From positions 124,001 through 188,000 of the forward strand of contig JAJSPD010000021.1 of assembly GCA_021307315.1 (NCBI GenBank): DNA of 64,000 nt. Reading direction: 5' to 3'. A model generated the notes under the pieces. It made no database searches and had not been told where the DNA came from. It saw nothing but the letters and a program-made list of their open reading frames with translations. Below are positions 21,568 to 33,419 of this stretch, one piece after another (the stretch's first letter is position 1; each line of letters starts with the position of its first letter). The DNA comes from Bisporella sp. PMI_857. Lineage: Eukaryota; Ascomycota; Leotiomycetes; Helotiales; Helotiaceae. The position numbers and the translations under genes are program-made.

Positions 21568-22667
21568 TGTTCAACTTTGCTATAAACAACGAAACCAGAA
21601 TGTGATTGGATATCTTCTGAAGCAAATGTAGAGGGACAAGGATTTCAAATGGTACTGTATGAGTGGAGGAAATAGGATGAGGGCGAGGGGTGAGATCGAA
21701 GGGGGGGCTTTTGCTTTTTATGGCGAGCTTTGCGATGTGGGGTTGTGTAGCCTTTTCGTGTCACCTTGCTTCTTCATTTTTTTCTGTGGCTTGTAAAACT
21801 TGAGTTGATTCTCTAGTAGCCCTGATGTCGTTATATCTTCTAGCTTACTTGGCCCTCTGATTTTCCGGTACCAACCTTAGAGTATTCCTTTCTTGCATCG
21901 AGGGACTGAGGGGTAAAGGTTCTTGGCCCGCTCTTGTGTCATTTCCCCGGCTGAACGCATTGCTTGGCTTCTTCTCAGTCTTGGAAGGTCCACGACTTGA
22001 TTGTGGAGAAGATGCTTGTGTCATTCCGTATGGATGCGTGAATGCGTGGTAATTCTAGTTTGAAGACCAGCACTCAGATAGTTCCTGTTTGCAGAATTCG
22101 ATACCATGTTTCTTCTTCGACTTGGTCTGGTTCATAAGATTACGATAGCAAGCTTACATGGTACAACATGTAGTTTTCGTGCAGTGCGCACTCGTTTGCA
22201 ATTTTGCTCTGTGGACCTGGTCGGAGACTCGTGTTGGAGATGTCTGTTCCTACTTAGCTGTTGACTTCATGGAAGACTTGAAAATGTTGGAAATGTTTCA
22301 TGATACAGATGCAGGTTGCTGCTTCTACTTGGCTTTGCATGTTGTGAAGCCTGGAATGTATAACCACTGTGTCATTGTATCATTAAGGCTTATTGCATTA
22401 AGGAGAGCGGCTTTGAATTTATAATAGACTTAATCATTTGCACAAAGTCACACCTTGAAAATGTACGCTCTACTAAAAAGGAAAAACTGAACTGTAAGTT
22501 TTAACTCGTTAGGTATGTTGGCTATTAACATTAATCAGTTGTCAAAGACAAACCTTAGAAACTACTCTTAGTCGTCGCTGTATAATTCATCCTTCACGTG
22601 GTATTCATTTTGGGACTAGAATTGCTTATGTGCATATGAACCAGGACTTAAGATCTGAGCATAAGTA
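21568..22667. other. Intergenic region upstream of DUF3602 gene
   Basis: No supportable gene. A long 5' leader or promoter is likely next to 21568. Confidence 0.55.
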
Positions 22668-23585
22668 ATGTCGAATTCAGGTCTATACAAAAAAGAACAT
22701 GTGGGAATGTTCGAGTTTAAATGGAACAATGGGCACCGTCACCCTAAAGGATTCCCTCTGGACGAGGTCTCTCAGTTCAACGGCCCGCCTACACCGGATG
22801 ACAAGGTTATGATCCTAAAGATGACCTAAGTGAAAAATAACAGCAGCGTTGGCACGACCTTTTTCGCCAACCTAACCAAGGCTAAGTGCGGCTTCATCAA
22901 TTAATGAGAATTCGAGAACGTCCACTCTAAACAACCCGTCTTGCTCATTGTAAGTACTTCGGCATGGAAGACTATTTTTTCCCTTGACCCACTAGAGGCT
23001 CTTCAACTCTAGCATGGGAGTTCGAGAAAAATGTACTACCCGCCAATACGCAGTTACGACAGGTTAATGCTTCTACCAAGTGGGGACAACCCAGAGGCTT
23101 TGTCGCGGCAAAACGGTGACAAGCAGTCAACTCGTTTGTCCCCTAAAGGTTTTGTCACCTACGCAGAGCTGACAGAAATCGAAGAGAAGATCGAAACTGT
23201 GCAGGAGGATATCGAAGACATGGACCACAACGCGTACTTAGCTTTAATACGGGCCTTCTAAGAAGAGCTCTCAAACCAGAAGGCAGACATCGGTTACATG
23301 GGTCAAATCACCCAGATGTCCCACTCCATGCTTATTAGAGCAGAGCAAGAGATGGATGGGTTGCTTGCCTAGTCTAGTGATAGAGCCAAAGCTATTGCTT
23401 TGCTCTTAACCAACCTGGTCGCAATGTCCAGCACAGTGCCCCAAATCGCAGAATCTACTATGTTCAAGCAATTAATTGTCAATTCGTCAGCCTTGCTGAC
23501 TCTCTTTATCGTTGGACCGACCAACTCAACAAGCTCCCTGCAAACGCCGTACCTGTCTGGGCTGAGAAGTTCTTCCAAATTCTGA
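22668..23585 (+). pseudogene. 306-codon decayed frame with six nonsense codons, all explainable by C-to-T
   Basis: From ATG at 22668 to TGA at 23583 a single frame reads as plausible protein throughout, interrupted by TAA 22827, TAA 22902, TGA 22905, TAG 23010, TAA 23259 and TAG 23370. Each stop is one C-to-T step from CAA, CAG or CGA. The middle forms a good coiled coil (AELTEIEEKIETVQEDIEDM), followed by a Gln/Met-rich helix and a Ser/Thr-rich tail. An N-terminal part (EFKWNNGH, FPLDEVSQFNGPP) looks globular. I do not recognise the family. The pattern suggests a once-functional gene silenced by transition mutation of RIP type rather than a recent frameshift. Confidence 0.7.
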
Positions 23586-26115
23586 CTATTTTCTGGCTAT
23601 TTCGTGTTCGAAGAAGTCTTGTTTCGTAGACGTGGTCGCCTTGTGCACTGGCACAACTAAGAACAAGTAGGCAGGAGGGAAGATACATATCATATCTTAG
23701 TAAGAGAGAGAAGGAGAACTGGATAGCGAACCCGTCAAGTAGTCCGATACCGGTGTGTCCCGTTCTCAAGTCAAGCAGACAGAGCACGCGAAGTTGGAAT
23801 GGATGGCTCGTCCCATAGGCTTGTCGACGTGGAGAGGGCAGGGCAAGAAGGCGAATGAGGAGGTGATGAGGAACAGCGAAGCATGGATAATATAATTAAG
23901 GACGGCTAGGCTGCCATGTGTACATTTGTATTGCTTCGCTTGTGTTGTGCATGCTTACTTTGAGGGAAGGAGCTGTAATGGCCTACCCAAATTGAACGCC
24001 GCTTACTATTAGTCAGCAAGCTTGATAGTTGTCAGTTGCACCTGCATTATGAAGGGCGAGATTCCTAATTCATGCTTTACCTGGACTTTTGTGTTGACAT
24101 CCTAGTTCCCTTATAGGAAGTAGTTCGAATAAAATTTATAGGAAGCTTAAACGAATTTCCAAATTTTATATAATCTGTCATGAGCCTGCTGAAGGTGGTC
24201 TAGATGCAGAGGCAATAGGGATATAATTCAGTAGATTGACTCCATAAGATGAGGAAAAGAAGGGAGTAAAGAAAGGAGAGAACGATCAACCACAAGACTC
24301 TGTGCCTGAGGCATAAAAACCATCAGATAGCGCCACACCACCGGCTACACACGAAGGCTACATACACATGACTCACTACGCGTGATCTATAAGTGTAATG
24401 TCTTTCAGGCTTTGGACTCGTGTCTCGTTCAAGTTCTTATGTTGCAGGAATTTACACGGCACTGTACTGGATCAATCAACCTATACTTCATGTTATCTAT
24501 ACGGGTTAAGCTACGACGGGTCGTCGCGCTAGACGGCGGCAATCTAGTCAGCCCATAGTCATGTGTGCTAATGTTGCTACGAAAAGATCTAGAAGGGTAA
24601 CTAGAATGTATGAAACCAGTACAAACATCAAGCATAGCGTTGACTGGTCATGGTTACCAAACCTAAGAACCTTAGGCTATCTTTAAATCTCTTCCGCTGA
24701 GTTATATATAAGTTCTCTTTTTTTTTCTTTTTTTAACTATATCTATGTGCGTATCGAATATTAATTATTTGCGTGTAGTAACTTGGCCTTCATGCTTAGG
24801 CCGTACTTAACATAGCTTACGCTCGGGTCTTCAGAAGGTAAGCTTGAATGTTTGATACAGGAAGAATAAATCGCTCAAGCTTTGTTGAACCCTTAATTAT
24901 CCAATTCGTGCTCACCACACGTGAAACGATGAGCTGTAATATTGGACCCCGACTTCGGATCGCTTCATGGTTTTGCTCCACAAACCTACAAGTTTCAGCC
25001 AGTTTTCCACAAATTTGTTGTTCAAATGATGTCATTTAATGGAATTCTGTTTGACTAGGAACGATCCAGGGGAGAAGACCCAGACCCCGAGTTACCCGAC
25101 TGCATTAGGTGGCTTGATGGTGGTGAGACACGTCACGACGAAGAACCGTAATGTTGAAGAACCCCGAGCCCAGTCATTTGGTTCATGGCACCTTACGCTC
25201 TCAATGACTTGTTTGCTTTTGATTCTTATCTGAGCATGAAACATCCTTCGTATCCCATGAAATTTAAAGTCACATGTATCGTGGCTACAACTCGCTATGG
25301 AGATTTCCCTAGGAGCTTCCTCCGCACAGGATTTCCCGTCGATAAATTAGTAAGTTTTCGAAATTTGATTCTACGTGATTCTAGCTTCCTGACTATGGTT
25401 CTAAGCCTGCTTGTTCCTGAGCTTCTTCAGATCTTGAAGCGGGAGCTGCCCGCGGCACAAGGGATGTTTCTGGCATGGCTTGCATAATGCTTCTAGGTTC
25501 CAAGCCTACTGTGCAACATGACCACAAAATCTAGCGGGTGCAATCACTCATCACTATAGATAGCTCTCTCTTTTTACTTTGTTGGCGGGATGCCGAAATC
25601 CCCCCGGCAAAAAAACCCCCCCAAAAAACCCTTATTATGAGGAAGACACTCATAAATATTTGTTTCCATAAAGCAGCGGCTGGGCTTTTGCAATTTATGT
25701 CTCACGTCAACTGGCCCTGGTCGCGATGTGTGACCTGCATTAGCGATCATCTTTCACTGCAACACACACAACAGGGGGCACTGCTAGGAAGCCCAGCCTG
25801 AAAGAGTGAAGATGTTTCCATGAAACACGTACTATCACGTTGGCGATCAAGCTTCTTTTTCCTCATGGCTGCTCTGACAGTAATATATATTTGCATACTT
25901 CAATAAGCTACCCATGCAAAATACCATCTCATCACATCCCATTTCATTCCATTCCATTCCCAAGGAAGTCGATATCCACACATCAAAATAGCGCACTGTC
26001 ACGGCGTTTTCGGGGCTTCCCCTCTTCTTCTTCTTCGCACGGGCTACCCGCTTGTTGACGTCCCAGATTGGGGCGGGGTTGGCATAAACCTCAAGATTGT
26101 CAAACATGGCAGCTC
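23586..26115. other. Gene-poor flank of the transposon
   Basis: AT-rich, with low-complexity C/A runs near 25600-25630. A minus-strand stretch just left of the transposon (about 25960-26110) reads LEVYANPAPIWDVNKR and then a Lys-rich segment. It could be a relic, but it is too short to call. Confidence 0.5.
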
Positions 26116-26117
26116 TA

Positions 26118-26150
26118 CGAAGGTCACGGCAAAAAGTTATCAGAACGCCA
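26118..26150 (+). repeat. Left terminal inverted repeat of the Tc1/mariner element
   Basis: 33 bp, perfect reverse complement of 27620-27652. Confidence 0.92.
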
Positions 26151-26192
26151 CATAACAGGGGTATAGTCTTGGCCAAATTCGATATCAAGGGT

Positions 26193-27530
26193 TTAATGTA
26201 CTCGATTTGCATTCTTCCTCCTTCCGCCGACTGATTCTTTGTATTCATTCCCTCCTTTAAGCTTAATTACTTCATGGATATGTTCAGGTATTCTCTCAAT
26301 CCATTTCTGAAGCTTTTCTTGTGGTAATTCCTCCCAACAATTGATCCAATCTTCCTTTAACTGCTTTACTGATGTTGCAGCTCCGTGCTTTGTTGTTTCT
26401 CTTTTCATCCAAATCCAAGGAGGTTCAGCAGCAGATAAGTCTGGAGAATTAGCTGGCCAGATCATTCTTTGAACTTCCCATATATTATATACTTTTTGTT
26501 GATAGTGATGTGCGTGAGGAGCAGCATTATCTTCTTGTACAATAGTATTCGGACGATCTTTTGCACACTCTTTTGCAAATGGTAAAAGCTTCTCTTCAAG
26601 AACGTATTTCTTATATCGATACCAATCAATTCCTCCTTTTGAGTCTCTTTCAAGCTTTCCTGTTTTTTTTGTAAACTTCCAAACTGGTTTTCTTCCAGGA
26701 AATCGTCGAGTGATTCGTACTCTACGCATAGCTGTTTCAAGCTCCCATTCGGCTTTGCAAATAGGCTCTAAAATCTTATTTTGTTCTGCAAGCCATTTAT
26801 CAGCTTCTTTCCTTTCTTTTAGTGTTTCATCTTCCCAAATATGGCATGGGCCTTTCTTATCGTACGAAAAGCTTCCCCAAAACATAAACTGCTTAAATCC
26901 TTTCCACCGTCGTCGAATACAGTGTTTGTCGTACGCTTCAGAAGCTAATCTCCAAACTCTTATTCGACCTCTTTGCCCTCCCATTGTAACTGATGTTTCA
27001 TCCGACCAAATCACATTCTTCCAGTCTTCAAGAGTCCAATCTTTATGATCTTCACACCATTGTAATCGTACAGCCTTTGCCTCGTTTGTAAGTCCAGGTT
27101 TGTAGGTCGGTTTGTAAGGAGAATAGCCTAAAGAATAAAGAATATTCCAAACTGTACGTGCAGAGATCTTAAAGCCAGCTGCTGCTATGCTATTGATTTT
27201 GTTAGCAATAGCTTGAGTTGTCATTTGCCGAGTTGTTGAGTTTTTAGTGAGTACCTCTACAACTTGTTGCTTAATCTCTTCTGTAACTTTAGGAGGTCGT
27301 CCAGATCGTGGAGCGTCTTCGACATACGCAAGAAGGAGCTTTCTACTGACTGTAGGATTGTATCCACGACTGTATGCTGTTTTGCGAATAGCATATATCT
27401 GAGAGACTGCAATACCGGTAACTTCCTTGATTTGCGGCACAGGAACCTGGTTTTCGAGTAGACAGAGGGCTTGCAGACGAGTACCAACATCGTGACGCGA
27501 CTGTCGAGTAGAAACAGTAGCTTCTGCCAT
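26193..27530 (-). CDS. Tc1/mariner transposase (DD34E)
   Basis: Intact 445-aa frame without introns. The N-terminal third has paired helix-turn-helix regions (VPQIKEVTGIAVSQIYAI and RQMTTQAIANKINS) around an AT-hook-like RSGRPPK, which together bind the terminal repeats. The catalytic core shows the first aspartate in WSDET, the second in QEDNAAPHAH and the glutamate in SPDLSAAEPP. There are 34 residues between the last two acids, the DD34E spacing of the Tc1 branch. A roughly 90-residue Lys/Trp-rich stretch separates the first and second acids. All three acids are present, so the protein could be active. The C-terminus is basic and near the left end of the element, leaving very little non-coding DNA. 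Confidence 0.93.
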   Translation of the reverse strand: MAEATVSTRQSRHDVGTRLQALCLLENQVPVPQIKEVTGIAVSQIYAIRKTAYSRGYNPTVSRKLLLAYVEDAPRSGRPPKVTEEIKQQVVEVLTKNSTTRQMTTQAIANKINSIAAAGFKISARTVWNILYSLGYSPYKPTYKPGLTNEAKAVRLQWCEDHKDWTLEDWKNVIWSDETSVTMGGQRGRIRVWRLASEAYDKHCIRRRWKGFKQFMFWGSFSYDKKGPCHIWEDETLKERKEADKWLAEQNKILEPICKAEWELETAMRRVRITRRFPGRKPVWKFTKKTGKLERDSKGGIDWYRYKKYVLEEKLLPFAKECAKDRPNTIVQEDNAAPHAHHYQQKVYNIWEVQRMIWPANSPDLSAAEPPWIWMKRETTKHGAATSVKQLKEDWINCWEELPQEKLQKWIERIPEHIHEVIKLKGGNEYKESVGGRRKNANRVH

Positions 27531-27619
27531 TGTAAATGCTTAATTAGAGTAGATAATTTGTAAAAACTATTGTACAGATCGTAGCTTTGACCCCTCATAT
27601 CACCCCTGTCGCAATGTCT

Positions 27620-27652
27620 TGGCGTTCTGATAACTTTTTGCCGTGACCTTCG
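27620..27652 (-). repeat. Right terminal inverted repeat of the Tc1/mariner element
   Basis: 33 bp, perfect reverse complement of 26118-26150. Confidence 0.92.
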
Positions 27653-27654
27653 TA

Positions 27655-27792
27655 AGTCAAGCTTCTCTAACAACGGCTAAATTGTCAGCAGGAGTTCATC
27701 TCGAACTGCCTTTTTCTTAATGTATTATCAGGAAGGGAACAATTAAACGCTGGTCCGCTTGAATGAAATTTGACATTCCCAAATAAATAAAC
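27655..27792. other. Spacer between transposon and coding relic
   Basis: Nothing recognised. Confidence 0.4.
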
Positions 27793-28314
27793 AAAAGGCA
27801 AAGGACACTCAATACCCCACCACCGGAAGCGCTGAGGGAGGGGGGAACTGATCGACATTGGTGTATCCGCGATGAGTTCTTCCCCAAGTGGAGCTCCAGC
27901 GCTGAAATGGGCTTTGTCCAGAACCTCTGGCGTCTGCTGAAATATCCGAATCCGCATCCTACACTCCTGGCCGGCACGTTCTTATTTTTAAAAGACTGCG
28001 CCGATCGCGTTGATCGTTTTCGGGAGAACTACATTAAAAATGGGAAAACCTTAAAAGAAACCTTTTAGGCCTCGTGGCAGAAACCCGAAATCATTCACGC
28101 TTTATATAGAAATCCTATACTCAGCATCACTATGCGAAGCACCACTGTCAGCACCCGACCGCATGGTACCTTGCGTAGGAGACTTTTGGTGCCTGGTGCT
28201 GTATACTATCCTTTTACTTGGGCCAGCGTCATAGGTTTGTTTACTCTGCTCTTTCGTATTAATAATTGTTCATCCCCAAAGCTCTGCGCGCGCCTATTCT
28301 CTACCCCCAACTAG
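27793..28314 (+). pseudogene. Coding relic right of the transposon, one in-frame TAG
   Basis: One frame reads as protein from about 27793 to 28312. Segments such as HWCIRDEFFPKW, FVQNLWRLLKYPNP and DRFRENYIKNGKTLKETF are followed by TAG at 28066, then ASWQKPEIIHALYRNP. The TAG is one C-to-T step from CAG. No start codon is obvious at the left end, and the last 60 codons look less protein-like. The family is not recognised. It may be the tail of a gene that once extended leftwards. Confidence 0.4.
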
Positions 28315-29933
28315 TTAGTATTCTACGTTGAAATCTTCCCAACTGTATCTTGCGTGATTATCATCTCCGTGCAACAACGGCTGCCAATTTTTTTTTGAAA
28401 AAAGGGATTGATCCACTCGTGGCAATTGCGTGCCCTGCCGAACACAAAAGGGTATCATGGTTCATGCTCTCATTGATTGCTCACCCCTCTGATTTCTTAA
28501 TTTCAGCTTGCAATCCAATAACAAGTAGGAGTGTCAGCAGTAAAACGACAGCCAACACCCGCATCCTCCCCCTCCCCAATCGATTTCATCGCCACCACAC
28601 TGCCCCAATAACAACCTCCCAACAATGCCTAAAGACGGCGCTGAGCCTGTGCCCGGTGATAGGAGGGGTTTATGGTGATTGGCTGCTCGCCCTCGCTGTT
28701 TGAAATTATCACGAGGAGGAAGCAAATGAACTCCCCAACTGAAAGAAGGAGGGCAGCCGAGACATCACGACCTTAGGAGGGTGGAAAAGGACAGAGCATA
28801 TCACTTCTCTTACGTAGACCTAGAAGGCAACGAGCTTACATCAGTTGCGAGGAGGATGCTTAGCCATTGTGATCACGGCTGGGGCAATAGTTACCTAATT
28901 TCCCCAATTCTTTGTAACCATCTGATCGAGCTTTGCCCAATGCGATATCTTTGTTCTCCTTCCTCCTCACACTTATTTTTTAATATATATATTTTTTGGA
29001 GTGGGGGATTTGGCTTGAATTTCTGGCAACCCAAATAATTATACCAGAGCGTACCGTGTCATCATTATCAACCAACCCGTAAATCTATTCATCTAAGCTC
29101 AGCTCAATAAGCAGGAACATCTCTCAAACACGCAAAAAAAAAAAAAAAAAAAAAAAAAAGGACAAAGGCTCCATCTCTATAAGCAGGATCACTGCGCATA
29201 CGAGCCTTTACGATAGAACGCTACCTGGAACCCACGCTTGACTGTGTTGGGTGGTGTGGTTGTAAGGATCCTAGGATTCCCACCCCATCCCAGGTCACAC
29301 TTGCCCTGCCCGGCTGATCCAATAACCTGAAATGTTCTAAAGACTTCGAACTCTGGCTCTCCCAACCCTAACTTTTTCTCCACAGCACCGATACACAACT
29401 CTTCTCACATTTTTGGCTTGGAAAAAAATCCATACACACAATTGATTCCAATTTTTCCTTTTGGGGCCGGAACTGTTTGCTTCTACCGAGAGCTTCATTG
29501 CTTCTTGATTTCGCACTGCTTGCTCGGCCTTCTCGCAGACGCAAGACATAACAGGCGGATCCAAGCCCTAACCCCGCCGCGTCTCATCATCCTACACCCA
29601 TCCTCGCTCTGCCGCCGTGGCAGTCCTGGTTCGAACTTGCGACAATTGAACAATTTGTTTCGCTGATTTTCCTTGCTTCGAATTCGAAAATTTCCATATC
29701 AACTTACCAACATTTACGCTGCCTCCTCTTTGCTATCTTTGCCTAAAGCCCACATTGCGAAACTCCTCCTCCATCGGCAACCGAACGCGTGTTTATGCAG
29801 GCAGCTCGAGCTTCTCCAAAACCATCACAAAGCCAACAAAATTCTGCCTTGACGACACAACCCTCGGCCCTCATATAGTAGCTTTCTAAAAGCTTCGAGG
29901 ATTGAGGGCCGTCTTTACTAAAAATCACCGAAA
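28315..29933. other. Long 5' flank of the C2H2 gene
   Basis: No gene called. Contains a run of 26 A at 29134-29159 and pyrimidine-rich tracts, probably promoter and leader of the gene starting at 29934. Confidence 0.55.
29134..29159 (+). repeat. Poly-A homopolymer (26 nt)
   Basis: Uninterrupted A run. Length may be unreliable in assembly. Confidence 0.9.
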
Positions 29934-31425
29934 ATGGCTTCATCAAAGGTACCTTTTTCCCACATACCGGTGCAGGGATATTTATAGACCACTGCTGATC
30001 ACATCCTATGAAAGGAAATCCAACATTCTTCTAGACCTTTGGGTCAACAACGTCTCTCAATGACCTCGAATCCCGGCTCCTTACCCAGACAATCGCACGC
30101 ACGAACTCATTCCCACTCGGTTTCATTGGGATCCCACAATTCAAACAATAGGGTGACTCGTCGAAAGAGTGTTTCTTCCAACGCTAGCAATGTCGCAGCT
30201 TTGGTAGCAGCAGCGCGGGAGTCAGGAGATACTACACTAGGAATCCCAATTACCAATCGTAGAAAGTCCATGACCAAAGGGTCCAGGTTCAACATTGGTA
30301 GCCTTCCGTCACCTCCTCCCGACTTGTCTAGCCACAAGATCAAGCTGAGCGCTACTAATGGTAAAGCGGATCGTGGTGAAAGCGCAATTGACGACGAGAT
30401 GGATGAAGACATGGATGACGAAGACGTCAACTCATTCGATCAACTGCGTACAAGAAGAGCAAGTGAGGGTTCGCACCTTATCAAGGATGGCAAGAAATCC
30501 GGCGGAGGCGATCTCAAGTGCGATAAGTGTGGGAAGGGATATAAGCATTCGAGTTGCCTCACAAAACACCTGCATGTCTCTCCTTACCACGGGTGTATTA
30601 AAAGAATATTTATTAACATATGGCTGCAGATGGGAGCACACACCTGAATGGTCTTTGACTTCAAAGCTGCTAATTAGTAAGCATCAACAGGTGCAATTAC
30701 TTGAGGCTGCCTCAATCCTCGTGAACTTAAACCAGGATGGTACTACTCCACCAGACTCAGCGAAGGACTTCCAAAGCGACCAAGAGTCTGCATCCCCAGC
30801 TGCGTCAGGAACATCGGATCAGCACGATAGACTTAGCTCTGCTGACACCACGCCTCCACCACAGGCGGATATGTTCAGCAAAAGTGCTTTGAGCAGTTCT
30901 TACAGCAACCGCCACAAGAGGAACAGCAGTGGCTATGGATTCTCTCGATCATATCAGTCTGCGCCGTTGTCTTCCCACCAGAGCGGAAGTGTGCCGACGT
31001 CATCCTTTTTCGGTCACCAGCGCGTCCCGAGTCGAGAGCGTCGTCCATTCTCCAGTGGCATGAGTAGCAACAACGAAGATGAGGGATTGGCTGCCGCGCT
31101 TGGTATGCTGTCATCTAGCTTCAGGAGCAACGGAAGCAACGGTACTCCTAGAATCCCAGCCACCCTCCCAGAAGACGCGCCACCTGTACCAGACATTCCT
31201 GCTCACTATTTGAGCCAAGATGTATACTCCAATGCCTTCTCTGGCACCAAGCTCGCGCAAACAGAGAGCTACACCCGTGGCACACGTGCCGATAAGCAAG
31301 CGGATAGAGATGTCAAGATGGAGGAGAGCGAAGGAAGCAATGCCGATGATGAAGAATATGACCATCGCTCCAGAGGTCGCAGCGATGACGATGACGATGG
31401 AGTTTTTGGAAGGATGGAAGAGTAA
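29934..31425 (+). CDS. Single C2H2 zinc-finger protein, probable transcription regulator
   Basis: Three exons, 29934-29948 (MASSK), 30015-30571 and 30630-31425, encode 455 aa. The only recognisable fold is one C2H2 finger near residues 168-190: C-x2-C in LKCDKCGKGY, then H and H in TKHLWEHTPEW. The second intron cuts the finger and begins with GC, not GT (CT|gcatgt ... gcag|ATGGGAG). Removing it restores H-x3-H exactly. Upstream are Ser/Arg-rich stretches and an acidic block (DEMDEDMDDEDVNS). Downstream are long Ser/Pro-rich disordered regions and an acidic C-terminus (DDDDDGVFGRMEE). The make-up fits a fungal chromatin or transcription regulator; no specific family name is supported. Confidence 0.82.
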
Positions 31426-32288
31426 TGTCTTCCACCGAGAACTCTCAAGCTGAACAAGCATTTTGGTTGCATATGATTTTCTTTGTATCATCGTACATGA
31501 GGCGAGCATAGCTCCGCAGAATCGACTTTCGGCACCTATGAGTGGACTCGAGCCACGAGGTTAAAGTGATGGTCGTGATTAGCGTCGAGTTCTGAAAGCC
31601 AGGACACATGAAGGATTTCTTTTCTGGGTGTAAAGGCATGTAATACAACATTTGTCATGTATGAAACACCACCATTGACTATGCCTACTTATCTTTGAAA
31701 TGAAACCTGATTTGAACCATTGAATAAGTTTCGTTGCTTTAATATGATTGCTAGCTTATTGTTCAGGATATCCATGATCAGTAGATCAAATAAAAGCATT
31801 GAGAATAGTATAAGAAGCAAATGGAGGATGCCAGGACCTTTTGGCAGATTGAAGCTTCTATCAGTCAAACTTGGTGAAAGGAATGAGATCACTCACTAAA
31901 AATGAGTCGAGCTAAACAGTTCCATGCATATATCACAACGGGAGTCCAACACTTTCATGCAAAAAATATAATGCAACAAAAGAGTTATTCCATCAAAGAA
32001 TTGATTTCATATCTAAGGATGCGAGATGAGGTTGCGTTTTCAAGGTTGGTAGAGAAACTTCTCGAGCTCCTTGGGAGGGGATTGTTGATCTTAAAGCTAC
32101 ACATACGTCACCGAGCCAAAGCTTCCAGCTCCAGCCCACTTCGCTCCATCTTCCAACACACGCGGCCAACCTCCGACTCGCAACCCGCGCACAACTTGCC
32201 CTCCCCCCGCCCCCTCAAAAACCCACGCGACATATTATCTCTTTCTCTCTCCCGCTTCCCAGAGCTTTCTTTGGATATTTCCGACATC
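31426..32288. other. Intergenic region
   Basis: 3' flank of the C2H2 gene and promoter/leader of the membrane-protein gene. A 256-codon frame from 31902 runs into the next gene's first exon, but its upstream part is translated leader. Confidence 0.6.
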
Positions 32289-33419
32289 ATGGCACTACGA
32301 GCGGAGCGAGCCGCCACAAGGCAGATAACCAAGTTCTCGCACAGCGACGACGCGCCGCTGCCGCCGCGCAAATCGAAGGTCCCCGCGTCGCTGCGGTTCC
32401 CGCTCGTGGTGCTGCTGAGCTTTACGCTCTCGGGCCTGCTGGGCAGCTTCCTGGGGCCGTATGGGACGCGGAGCCTGAGGAAGGTGTCGAGGACGCAGGA
32501 GCGGTGGGAGGAGATCGGCGTTGTGGTGGGTTGGCGCGTGTATGTTCTCTTCCCTTCTTGTGCCGGTGGTGGTGGTGGTGGGGGATTTCATGCTCATGCT
32601 CACGCGCTCGCAGGTTCGAACTGGCGGTGGCGTGGTTCGGGGATTACGATTATAGGGATTTGGCGGTCCTGAGCGCGCTGTCGCAGGCGCCGACTGTGAG
32701 TTTTGAGCCTTGCGATGGGGAAAAGAAAAAGCCTTTTTTTTTTGCTGCTGATGATGGGATAGTCATACTTGCTGGGCGCGTTCTACGAGATCGATTACAA
32801 GGAGCTGGTCTTATCTTGGTGTCTCCGTCTGGCATCTGGCTATATACCGTTTTGGCTCCTGCGCCAGGCATCCACTATCCACCAGAAGGGCAAGGTATTT
32901 CTGAACCGCGACATCGCATCTGACTGGACAATTCAAGCGTTCACTCTATTGCTTGCTTCTTCAATCTATGGTGTTACACTATATAGCGCTTTTGCGACTT
33001 TCTTACCAGTCTATCTGGTCACTTACTTCCCGAACATCACCTCAATCGAGGCAGCTCATGTTTCGTCCCCAATAGTCCTTGTTCAAAGATCTTCTCTGCT
33101 AGGTCTCGCTGCCAAGGAGTTTATATTCACGCCGGCCATCGCAACTGCTCCTTCGAATGCTCAGAAAGCTGTGTTCGACCCGAAGACCGCTACGTTGAGC
33201 GAGACTTTATGGTATAATATCTGGGGGTACAGTGAGAGGACAAAGGTGGTGATTAAAAGGACTTTGGTACTAGTTGTTATCACGGGAGGCAACACATTTC
33301 TGGAGACATATCTTTCGCTCGAAGGAACGGAATTACCAGGAGCCGTCGTCTATTCTGCGGTGTGGGTCGTGGCCTCAGCACTTACTGGGACGACCCTAGG
33401 CTTTGTATCTGCTGTATAG
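32289..33419 (+). CDS. Conserved multi-pass membrane protein of unknown function
   Basis: Three exons, 32289-32539, 32614-32695 and 32763-33419, encode 329 aa. The first 35 residues are basic and Ser-rich, followed by a transmembrane helix (LRFPLVVLLSFTLSGLLGSF). Further hydrophobic helices lie near residues 80-110, 170-215, 265-285 and at the C-terminus (VVYSAVWVVASALTGTTLG). Intron placement restores an unbroken frame with good donors (gtatgt and gtgagt). GC content is high in exon 1 and falls later. I see no motif that names a transporter or enzyme class. The architecture suggests an integral membrane protein of an organelle or the plasma membrane. Confidence 0.75.

Larger units (their letters stand above)
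26116..27654 (-). mobile_element. Tc1/mariner DNA transposon, apparently complete
   Basis: The element runs from 26118 to 27652 (1535 bp) and is flanked on both sides by TA (26116-26117 and 27653-27654), the standard Tc1/mariner target duplication. Its ends are perfect 33-bp inverted repeats, 26118-26150 and 27620-27652, starting CGAAGGTCACGG. One uninterrupted transposase gene fills the interior. Identical ends and an open gene imply a recent or still active insertion, in contrast to the decayed frames on both sides. Confidence 0.92.
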
